A stretch of DNA of 5,523 nt from Rhodospirillaceae bacterium (lineage in GTDB: Bacteria > Pseudomonadota > Alphaproteobacteria > Rhodospirillales > Rhodospirillaceae). The position numbers were made by a program, and so were the translations under genes. This document shows positions 1 to 5,010 of the stretch, one piece after another. The stretch lies in contig JAFGWD010000327.1 in NCBI GenBank assembly GCA_016937315.1, positions 1 to 5,523 on the forward strand. The letters are read 5' to 3'. The notes beneath the pieces were generated by a model. It was not told the DNA's origin, did not search any database, and saw only the letters and a list, made by a program, of their open reading frames with translations. Numbering within the stretch: the first letter of the stretch is position 1; each line of letters starts with the position of its first letter.

Positions 1-1214
1 AGGGCGACGGCACGCGGCGAACGCGAGGCCTGCAACGGCGAACGATAGCCACGTGCGGCTTTCGTGGTGCCATATTGGCCGACGAAAGCGAGGTCGTTGA
101 TGTTGTCGTATGGGTACAGCTCGTTGTTGGACAGGAGGCTGCCGACGGAGAGCGTTAAGGTCGTGTGGGCGCTGGTGTCGGCGGCGGTGTAGAGCCAGAT
201 TTCGTTGCCGCGTGCATACCAAATGCGGTCATTGACCGATGTGTACTGTGCGCTCCAGAAATAAGCTTTAACGGCGCTGATTGTGTCAATGGTGGTTAAT
301 GTGGAGAAGTTTGTGGTGCTCACCAACTTGCCGTTCATGACCCAGTTGCCGCTTTGGTCGGTATTATAGGTTCCCATCATGATGTAAGCGGTGGAACCTT
401 TGAAGCTGATATCTCGGAATTCGTAAGGATTCTCGGCCGAGGGGCTCATGACGTCATAGACCGTGGCGCTGCCGAGAGCCCCGGTATAGTCGATTTTCTG
501 GATGCGAGAGTCGCCGTTCGGCGTGCCACCCGATCCTTGTGCCCCACCGATAGAGACGACATAGATGTCGGTGTTGTAGACGTCCATGGCGAAGGCGTTT
601 TTCTGGAGGCCAGCGTTGTAGCTGCTGAGGCCAATTGATGATCCGCCCGTTACCGAGAATTTTACCAGAATGCTGTTGGTATAGGTGGGGTTGTAAGATG
701 AAGGATCATCGACGCAGGAGAACAAGCCGTACAAGGTACTGCCGATGACCATAAGGGCTTGCCCGACCCCGACGTAACCGCTGGGAACCAAGTTGCTGTC
801 GAGGGTGTAGCTGACGTTGGGAGATTGGGCATATCCATTGGATGGATCAATTTCTACGACACGTGCGTTGTCATAATCCATGGCGTAGAGATAACTACCT
901 AGCTTAACCAGGGAATAGAGGTTGGTCACGCTGCTCCATGTCGGAGTGTTCAGTGCAGTCCCACCGGCATAGGCGTCATAGATATAGACCGTGCGGTTTG
1001 GATCGTTTTTTACGTAATCTGTGGCGGCAATGCGCAGGGCCGTGCTGCTTTCGGCAAATCCCTCCACCTTTGGATCGCCATTGAATCCCTGTCGCAAGTC
1101 GGGATCTGGGTAGACGGTGGTACCGCCCATTTCGGCAATCCGTCCAACCATTCCATGGCCGTTATAATTTGCATCGTAGTAATAAACGCTGTAGGCGGCG
1201 AAGGCTGTTGACAT
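1..1214 (-). CDS. Beta-propeller-like protein without Sec signal, partial (C-terminus outside window)
   Basis: This open frame runs from ATG at 1214 to the left edge without a stop, giving 404 visible residues; the C-terminus lies outside. The start is supported by an AAGGA Shine-Dalgarno about 9 bases upstream and by an in-frame TAA at 1227-1229 that rules out an earlier start. The protein is rich in Tyr, Asn, Ser, Thr and Gly, with one Cys (C167) and two His (H20, H350). Repeated short beta-strand segments ending in Asp or Lys turns (around residues 74-81, 99-124, 157-188, 207-243, 267-298, 330-345 and 372-380) look like propeller blades; the stretch around 108-124 (SYLYAMDYDNARVVEIDP) is the clearest. 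No N-terminal hydrophobic segment is seen, so Sec export is unlikely, although the composition is that of an extracellular protein. It follows a TonB-dependent receptor gene on the same strand and has its own promoter-like site. The family is not recognised. A secreted ligand-binding partner of the receptor is inference; a cytoplasmic propeller is the alternative. The visible end turns Arg/Pro-rich (RSPLQASRSPRA). Confidence 0.85.
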   Translation of the reverse strand, partial: MSTAFAAYSVYYYDANYNGHGMVGRIAEMGGTTVYPDPDLRQGFNGDPKVEGFAESSTALRIAATDYVKNDPNRTVYIYDAYAGGTALNTPTWSSVTNLYSLVKLGSYLYAMDYDNARVVEIDPSNGYAQSPNVSYTLDSNLVPSGYVGVGQALMVIGSTLYGLFSCVDDPSSYNPTYTNSILVKFSVTGGSSIGLSSYNAGLQKNAFAMDVYNTDIYVVSIGGAQGSGGTPNGDSRIQKIDYTGALGSATVYDVMSPSAENPYEFRDISFKGSTAYIMMGTYNTDQSGNWVMNGKLVSTTNFSTLTTIDTISAVKAYFWSAQYTSVNDRIWYARGNEIWLYTAADTSAHTTLTLSVGSLLSNNELYPYDNINDLAFVGQYGTTKAARGYRSPLQASRSPRAVA

Positions 1215-1441
1215 GTCAAAGTTTCCTTATACGAGGTTTGTGAAAACACTACGCTCGAGCATTTTTTGTCGCGCTTCTTTGTCGCGATGGGACTTGTGGG
1301 GTGAAGGCACGTTGGAATCGTGGCTCACCGCAAAAGGGTATTATATAACGTTACAATTTCTATGCGTGTGTCAATGTCCTTTTTAGGATTTTGTTTACGT
1401 AGGACGGTTGATAGGTGACGCGATTCTCTTCTGGCATGAGA
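1215..1441 (-). other. Intergenic region between receptor and propeller genes
   Basis: This 227-bp gap separates the receptor stop from the propeller start and is AT-richer than the genes. It holds the operator/promoter-like site at 1340-1355, a leader of about 120 bases, and the propeller gene's ribosome binding site. A 9-bp direct repeat TTTGTCGCG occurs at 1265-1273 and 1278-1286 (13-bp period), of unknown meaning. I see no convincing intrinsic terminator for the receptor gene, so read-through from the receptor into the propeller gene is possible in addition to the internal promoter. No small open frame with a good ribosome binding site stands out. Confidence 0.6.
1340..1355 (-). promoter_or_regulatory. 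Candidate promoter -10 with overlapping Zur-like operator, upstream of propeller gene
   Basis: On the minus strand the site reads TGTAACGTTATATAAT. It contains TGTAACGTTATA (1355-1344), which matches 11 of 12 bases of TGTAATGTTATA at 4166-4177 upstream of the receptor gene. A perfect -10 hexamer TATAAT (1345-1340) overlaps its end, so a bound repressor would cover the promoter. A TTGACA lies upstream at about 1372-1367, but its 23-base distance from the -10 is too long for a standard promoter. The central octamer TAACGTTA is itself palindromic. From memory, proteobacterial Zur boxes have a GTTATA..TATAAC core; the assignment to Zur is inference and another Fur-family or unrelated regulator is possible. 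Confidence 0.5.
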
Positions 1442-3748
1442 TCAGAAACTCCATGCTAGGGTGGTATAGATCGTGCGCCCCTGATGTGGGTTCATGACGT
1501 TGTAACTGATTGGAGTTTGGGTGTATTCTGTTACCGAAGCCCAGGGCGGGCCGCTTGTTGTCGAGTAACTGTATCCCCCCGTGCCTTTGAGGGATTGTTT
1601 CGGCGCTTGGTTGAACAGGTCCTTGACGCCGAAGGAAAACTTGACGCCGTGCCCGATGGTGTAGTGCATCCCGGTATCGAAGGTAGTCAAAGCGCTTTCA
1701 TAGGTCGGCATGTCGATGTAGACGCGACTGACGTGTTTGACCTCGAGAAATGTGGTCAAGTCTCCCTTCAGAAAGTGCAGGTTAAGGCGGGCATTCGTGT
1801 TGAACGTGGGCGTGTTGATGGTGCGGTTGAGGCCGGGCCAGCGTGTGCTGCTTGTGGCACCGTTATAATAAATGAGACCTCCGTCGCGGTACCATCCCTC
1901 TTGTCGCGTTGCTGCGAATTGCAGATCGGCGCGCTTGCCCCAGGCAACATAGCCTTCCACCTCGGCTCCGTGATGGTAGGTGTTGCCGGTATTGCGGTAG
2001 TTGGCTCTGATGGATGAAGTGTACAGGTTGATCTCGTTATCAACTTTGCGTTCGAAATAGGTCAGGCGGATACCGGAGCTTAGATCCTGTGCAAGGTGTC
2101 CGTCCCAGCCAATCCCGATGTCGCTGTTGCGACCAAATTCGCGCAGCAATGGGATGGATTGCCCCAGACTATCAGTCCGTGGGAGGACGTAAAGTCCATC
2201 ACCATAAAGTTCGTAGAAGTTTGGATAGCGGTTATAGGTACCGTAGCTGCCGAAGACTTGCCACCCATCACCGAAGAACTTCTTTGCACTGATGCCGCCA
2301 GTGGGCTTCCAGCCGTAGTCGCCTTCTGGTGTGCCTGATATGCTCGTCAGGCTGCCCATGGAAGGGCCACTCATGCGCTCAAGACGTCCGAGTGGAGTGA
2401 TCTGTAATCCATCAAGGAAGTTTAGGGTGAAGGTGTCTTGTGCCTGGATATCGGTCTTGTGCCGCCGAAAGTAGGGGCGAAAATCCTTGTTTTTCGATTG
2501 GTTGCTCATGCTGGCGTGCATGGTCTCGCGATAGGTGTCGACGTGTAGTTCCAACATCTGGTCGATAGCCCAATCATGGCCAAGCTGATAGGTAACATCT
2601 CCCGCTATGCCATAACGCCGTGTTTGATAGTCCCGCCAGAGATTGCTGCCAGATGTCTCGTCCAGGTTGCGGTACCACTTGTGCTTATCCAACATGCTGG
2701 TGTTGATGGCGAGTGTGAGGTCGTCGAAATTCTGCTTTACCCCAAACACGACGTCATGCTGCCCTTGCTTTTGTTGCCGTCGTGGGTTTTGTGTGATGTT
2801 CTCGGTATCGACGAGTTGGTCTCCATAAGTTGTCTGCTGAAGTATGGGATTTGCCATGAACCGATTCATGTGGGTATAGGCCCATTTGGCAAAAAGATGA
2901 TCGTTTTGCCACTTGATCAGCATGTCGTCTTTCTTGGAGCTGTTGTTTCGTCTCGTGCGTTCGATCCCGATACCTGCGTATTGATTTCCTGTAGCGGGAG
3001 TTGTTCCATCGTGATTGACGATTTGGCGAAGCTGAGAGACGACGAGATTCTTGTATTTGAAGTTGCCTTTGCTGCTATCCTTATTGAGGCTGATCAGAAG
3101 CGCACCATCGGCCAGAGGTGTTGTCAAGCTGGCCCCTCCTTGCCGTCCGACGTGAGACCGTGCGCCGACGGAGACAGTGCCGTGTAGGCCTGAGGGTTTC
3201 TTGGTGACGATGTTGATGGCACCGCCGACGGGGGCACCGGAAAACCGTGCGGGGGTGGTGCCGCGATAGACCTCTACCCGTTCCACATCGGATATCGGAA
3301 TGGTGGACAGATCCGCCGCTGTTTCGTCTGACAGGTTAAACGGCACGCCGTCGATATAAATGTTGACCTGACTGGGTGCGCTGCCCCGAATGCTTGCCGT
3401 GGCATAGTGCCCGGATCCAGACCGTTGGCGCACATAAACGCCGGGAATTTGTTCTAAAAGATCGGGCAGGGATTTGTGTTCCCCCTTCACGTCGTCGGGG
3501 TAAGCCACCGATACCACGCCGGGTGATAACGCATCCTGCATTTCCGCCCGCGAGGCGTTCACCACGATTTTTGGCAGTGTCGTGACATCGCTGTCGTCAT
3601 CGTCTTTTGCGTCTTCGGCCCATGCCGTTCCGCACAAAATCGTTGGAGTGAGTGCCAAAATGAGCGCCAGGGTCGAAACCCGGCGCAAAAGACAAAGTGA
3701 CCTCCTTGAGGCATGCGGTATGCCTCGCTCTTCTGTGTTCCGTTCCAT
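1442..3748 (-). CDS. TonB-dependent outer-membrane receptor
   Basis: This 768-residue protein is a TonB-dependent receptor that imports a scarce ligand across the outer membrane using ExbBD-TonB energy. An N-terminal signal peptide has a long basic n-region, a hydrophobic core around residues 26-40 and a likely cleavage after AWA (residue 44). The mature N-terminus starts with an acidic run (D49-D54) and then a TonB-box-like segment (TLPKIVV, about 57-63). The plug domain (about 68-185) shows the family hallmarks SIRGS (119-123), YIDGVPFN (131-138), VEVYRG (158-163) and GGAINIVTKKP (175-185). The rest is the 22-strand barrel, including the segment YPNFYELYG and a C-terminal SF ending in the Phe needed for outer-membrane assembly. 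The start has a GGGGGAAGG ribosome binding site just upstream. The ligand cannot be told from the protein: there is no heme-type FRAP/NPNL motif and no His-rich loop as in ZnuD. An upstream Zur-like palindrome suggests a metal or metallophore. Length is normal and no frameshift is seen. Confidence 0.95.
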   Translation of the reverse strand: MERNTEERGIPHASRRSLCLLRRVSTLALILALTPTILCGTAWAEDAKDDDDSDVTTLPKIVVNASRAEMQDALSPGVVSVAYPDDVKGEHKSLPDLLEQIPGVYVRQRSGSGHYATASIRGSAPSQVNIYIDGVPFNLSDETAADLSTIPISDVERVEVYRGTTPARFSGAPVGGAINIVTKKPSGLHGTVSVGARSHVGRQGGASLTTPLADGALLISLNKDSSKGNFKYKNLVVSQLRQIVNHDGTTPATGNQYAGIGIERTRRNNSSKKDDMLIKWQNDHLFAKWAYTHMNRFMANPILQQTTYGDQLVDTENITQNPRRQQKQGQHDVVFGVKQNFDDLTLAINTSMLDKHKWYRNLDETSGSNLWRDYQTRRYGIAGDVTYQLGHDWAIDQMLELHVDTYRETMHASMSNQSKNKDFRPYFRRHKTDIQAQDTFTLNFLDGLQITPLGRLERMSGPSMGSLTSISGTPEGDYGWKPTGGISAKKFFGDGWQVFGSYGTYNRYPNFYELYGDGLYVLPRTDSLGQSIPLLREFGRNSDIGIGWDGHLAQDLSSGIRLTYFERKVDNEINLYTSSIRANYRNTGNTYHHGAEVEGYVAWGKRADLQFAATRQEGWYRDGGLIYYNGATSSTRWPGLNRTINTPTFNTNARLNLHFLKGDLTTFLEVKHVSRVYIDMPTYESALTTFDTGMHYTIGHGVKFSFGVKDLFNQAPKQSLKGTGGYSYSTTSGPPWASVTEYTQTPISYNVMNPHQGRTIYTTLAWSF

Positions 3749-3752
3749 ACCT

Positions 3753-3789
3753 TCCCCCTTAACTTGTGCATCAGGTCAGGGCCGGGGGA
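3753..3789 (-). promoter_or_regulatory. Receptor ribosome binding site with possible sequestering stem
   Basis: In the minus-strand transcript the Shine-Dalgarno region AAGGGGGAAGG sits directly before the receptor ATG. Its GGGGGA (3758-3753) is exactly complementary to TCCCCC (3789-3784) located 25 bases upstream, so a 6-bp stem could hide the ribosome binding site. The neighbouring hairpin at 3801-3820 has a GGGG loop that could compete for the same C-run. The pairing is seen in sequence; its use in regulation is inference. Confidence 0.35.
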
Positions 3790-3800
3790 CGAATGGCATG

Positions 3801-3820
3801 CGTGCGTACCCCTACGCACG
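3801..3820 (-). repeat. Perfect 8-bp inverted repeat (hairpin) in receptor leader
   Basis: The arms CGTGCGTA (3801-3808) and TACGCACG (3813-3820) are perfect inverted copies around a 4-base loop, CCCC on the plus strand and GGGG in the minus-strand transcript. No T-run follows on either side, so it is not a terminator. It lies about 50 bases before the receptor start and is likely an RNA hairpin in the leader; a protein-binding dyad is the alternative. Confidence 0.6.
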
Positions 3821-3869
3821 GGGCACACGTCAGCACGCCGCCAAAGCGGATTCCCAGTCTTGACCACAG

Positions 3870-3917
3870 AAAAAAACAGGTGCCACAGCGTGTTGGTGCT
3901 GTTTGAGGCACGTCCTG
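3870..3917 (-). terminator. Intrinsic terminator-like hairpin in the receptor leader (candidate attenuator)
   Basis: On the minus strand, CAGG (3917-3914) and TGCC (3910-3907) pair with GGCA (3884-3881) and CCTG (3880-3877), with ACG bulged. Inside, CAGC and GCTG pair around an ACCAACAC loop. The stem is followed immediately by seven T residues (3876-3870). This is the layout of a Rho-independent terminator, but it sits about 120 bases before the receptor ATG and downstream of the palindrome/promoter region. It would therefore act either as an attenuator of the receptor gene or as the end of a short upstream RNA. The internal loop makes the stem less stable than a textbook terminator. Confidence 0.5.
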
Positions 3918-3931
3918 ACACAACGCAAATG

Positions 3932-3958
3932 CGCCATTTCAACGGGTTGAAAACGGCG
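3932..3958 (-). repeat. Hairpin preceding the terminator-like element
   Basis: In the minus-strand transcript CGCC (3958-3955) and TTTCAA (3952-3947) pair with TTGAAA (3942-3937) and GGCG (3935-3932) around a CCCG loop, with a small GT/T internal loop. This is a 10-bp stem with one interruption. It stands 14 bases upstream of the terminator-like hairpin and could be part of an aptamer or anti-terminator arrangement. No T-run follows it. Confidence 0.5.
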
Positions 3959-4010
3959 AAAACCCCATCGTTACAGCCGTGTCAGCGGCCTTTAGGTCAG
4001 TCACGTACCC

Positions 4011-4048
4011 AAGCCTTGGTGGAGAGCAAAACCTCCGTCGGCTTTTTT
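4011..4048 (+). terminator. Terminator-like hairpin on the plus strand
   Basis: On the plus strand AAGCC (4011-4015) pairs with GGCTT (4040-4044), and GGAG (4021-4024) pairs with CTCC (4033-4036) around an AGCAAAAC loop. Six T residues (4043-4048) follow. A further GGGG-T5-CCCC hairpin (4049-4061) is adjacent. No plus-strand gene precedes it, so as a terminator it would need an unannotated short plus-strand RNA. Alternatively the stem works as RNA structure in the minus-strand receptor leader, where the T-run reads as A's. Confidence 0.35.
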
Positions 4049-4089
4049 GGGGTTTTTCCCCTATGCAGAGGCAGAACGATCTTCGGTTT

Positions 4090-4113
4090 CCGGATTCCCT
4101 CCCGGATTCCCCC
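4090..4113. repeat. Tandem 12-bp direct repeat, with a third copy of its 9-bp core at 3847-3855
   Basis: Two adjacent 12-base units, CCGGATTCCCTC (4090-4101) and CCGGATTCCCCC (4102-4113), differ at one base. The core CGGATTCCC recurs at 3847-3855 in the same orientation, making three copies within about 265 bases of non-coding DNA. In the minus-strand transcript the core reads GGGAATCCG. Function unknown: a protein-binding site or repeated RNA motif is possible. Confidence 0.6.
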
Positions 4114-4154
4114 ATCAGTCTCTACGTGCGTCTGTAACGGTGTCCTTATGCAAT

Positions 4155-4181
4155 CCGTTATAAAATGTAATGTTATAACGG
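4155..4181. promoter_or_regulatory. Zur-like palindromic operator upstream of the receptor gene
   Basis: CCGTTATAA (4155-4163) and TTATAACGG (4173-4181) are perfect 9-base inverted repeats around the 9-base spacer AATGTAATG, and the spacer itself carries partial symmetry. Within it TGTAATGTTATAAC (4166-4179) resembles half plus centre of the Zur box type recalled for proteobacteria (GTTATA..TATAAC core). The motif recurs before the propeller gene. On the minus strand two TATAAC segments could serve as -10 elements for the receptor promoter, though no good -35 is seen at proper spacing, and a TTGACA (about 4217-4212) lies further upstream. The identity of the regulator is inference. Confidence 0.6.
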
Positions 4182-4288
4182 AGTCCCCGTCTAGCGCGAT
4201 TATCAGGGTATGTCAATACAGGTCCGTCACGTATTCTGGCGCGAACCAGCATTCGTGTTGTTGGGTAGGGGGGTGAATGGGGTGGGGA

Positions 4289-4951
4289 TTAGGACAAGTA
4301 CTTGTCGATGAAAGCTTTTGTCAGGATCTCGGCGGTGCGGGTGGCCGAGGCGTTGAAGCCTGCACGATGCGGACAGGTAAAGGCATGTTCGGCGTCGTGG
4401 TCGTGGGTTTCGACACCGGGAGTAGTGCGAGCCTGGTCACGCAATGGTGCGGGAGTCTTGGGATCGGCCAGGCCGAAGTGGATGAGGACCGGACAGGAGG
4501 GGGATTCGTTTAAGAAATCGGCCAGATGTCCGGGGGAGAGGCAAACGGCTGCGGCGATGGGCAGCTGTGCGGCGGCTCGCCACGCCAGGGTGGCACCATA
4601 GCTTTCGCCAATCACGGCGACTTTTCCCAAGGGAGCCAGGACTCGGTGGGTGGCTTCAATATCCAACAGCGGAGCATCCCAGCCGATGGTATCGCGCAAA
4701 AAGCACCCATGTTCTGCGCCGGCTTCGGCGTAATCCAGTTCCACGCCTTTTTCTGCGCGGTCAAACAAGGCAGGGACGATCACCACAAAGCCTTCGTCAG
4801 CATAGGCGTCAGCCAAACCGCGTAGGTGCGTGTTGACGCCGTAAATCTCCTGCAACAGGACGATGCCGCCACGGGGCGTTCCCACCGGGTTGGCACGATA
4901 GGCGGCAAAACGATGGCCGTCTTCGGCTGTCAGATGTTGGATCGCGCCCAT
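4289..4951 (-). CDS. Dienelactone hydrolase family protein, Ser-type
   Basis: This is a 220-residue alpha/beta-hydrolase of the dienelactone hydrolase family, a cytoplasmic enzyme acting on ester or lactone-like substrates; the substrate is unknown. I chose ATG at 4951 because GGAGG lies 6 bases upstream and residues 1-10 lead straight into the fold. An in-frame ATG at 4984 would add 11 residues but sits inside a hairpin after ychF. The family signature QEIYGVN is at residues 34-40, with E35 at the position that assists the nucleophile in the family. The nucleophile elbow is GESYG with S117, where classical members have Cys. The acid is D163 in GLADP, and the base is H189 in DAEHAFT. All three catalytic positions are present in normal order and spacing, so the enzyme should be active as a Ser-Asp-His hydrolase. 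It lies 59 bases downstream of ychF on the same strand. No obvious link to the receptor module is seen. Confidence 0.92.
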   Translation of the reverse strand: MGAIQHLTAEDGHRFAAYRANPVGTPRGGIVLLQEIYGVNTHLRGLADAYADEGFVVIVPALFDRAEKGVELDYAEAGAEHGCFLRDTIGWDAPLLDIEATHRVLAPLGKVAVIGESYGATLAWRAAAQLPIAAAVCLSPGHLADFLNESPSCPVLIHFGLADPKTPAPLRDQARTTPGVETHDHDAEHAFTCPHRAGFNASATRTAEILTKAFIDKYLS

Positions 4952-4963
4952 GGAGTGCCTCCG

Positions 4964-5005
4964 AAAGGAAAAGGACGAGGGCAAGGGTTCGTGCGAACCG
5001 TGCCC
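4964..5005 (-). terminator. Hairpin with T-rich tail directly after ychF
   Basis: On the minus strand GGGCA (5005-5001) pairs with TGCCC (4983-4979), and inside it GGTTCG (4999-4994) pairs with CGAACC (4991-4986) around a two-base loop (CA), with a small C/CT interior bulge. The tail is T- and C-rich (4978-4964) rather than a pure T-run. It follows the ychF stop by 5 bases and ends just before the hydrolase's ribosome binding site, so it may be a leaky terminator or a processing site between two co-transcribed genes. Confidence 0.55.
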
Positions 5006-5010
5006 GTGTC

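Larger units (their letters stand above)
3749..4288 (-). other. 540-bp structured gap: long leader of the receptor gene
   Basis: No convincing gene is seen here on either strand. The stretch holds an operator-like palindrome at its far end, about 400 bases before the receptor ATG, followed in minus-strand order by a tandem 12-mer, a hairpin with T-run on the opposite strand, a 6-bp hairpin inside a larger stem, a terminator-like hairpin with T7, a perfect 8-bp hairpin and the ribosome binding site. A transcript starting near the palindrome would carry a leader of about 380 bases, far longer than needed for translation. I looked for hallmarks of cobalamin, TPP, FMN, SAM and manganese riboswitches and found none that fit. 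A new or diverged cis-acting RNA is a possibility. Confidence 0.55.

Noticed and set aside
1010..1249. 79-residue minus-strand frame starting MFSQTSY near the propeller start
   Set aside because: It lies in a different frame from the 404-residue propeller frame, lacks a Shine-Dalgarno and ends early, whereas the frame from 1214 stays open to the edge with a good ribosome binding site.
1377..1388. TCCT-TTTT-AGGA hairpin after the receptor stop as a terminator
   Set aside because: The stem is only four base pairs of mixed strength and on the minus strand no T-run follows it, so it does not qualify.
2576..3187. 203-residue plus-strand open frame opposite the receptor
   Set aside because: It is antisense to the middle of a clear receptor gene and shows no domain or start signal; the other long frames opposite the receptor, hydrolase and ychF were rejected for the same reason.
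3939..4115. 58-codon minus-strand frame that could be a leader peptide ending just before the terminator-like hairpin
   Set aside because: The position of its stop (3941-3939) is suggestive, but the Shine-Dalgarno is weak, the product is an Arg/Ser/Cys-rich sequence without recognisable features, and a frame of this length is common by chance. Ribosome profiling or conservation of the frame would be needed to revive it.
3749..4180. Cobalamin riboswitch in the receptor leader
   Set aside because: Long leaders before TonB-dependent receptors often hold one, but I found no B12-box-like GCCACTG, no CCCGCAACTGTAA and no closing GGGAAGGC/AGCCAGGAGACC segments in the proper order; only scattered GGGAATCCG and GCTGTAACG look vaguely similar.
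4231..4255. CTGG/CCAG hairpin downstream of the hydrolase stop as its terminator
   Set aside because: The stem is four base pairs and no T-run follows; the hydrolase terminator remains unidentified.
3713..4276. 187-residue plus-strand open frame across the leader region
   Set aside because: It overlaps the receptor start, has a Cys/Ser-rich random-looking composition, no good ribosome binding site, and runs through hairpins and the operator-like palindrome; it is best explained as chance.
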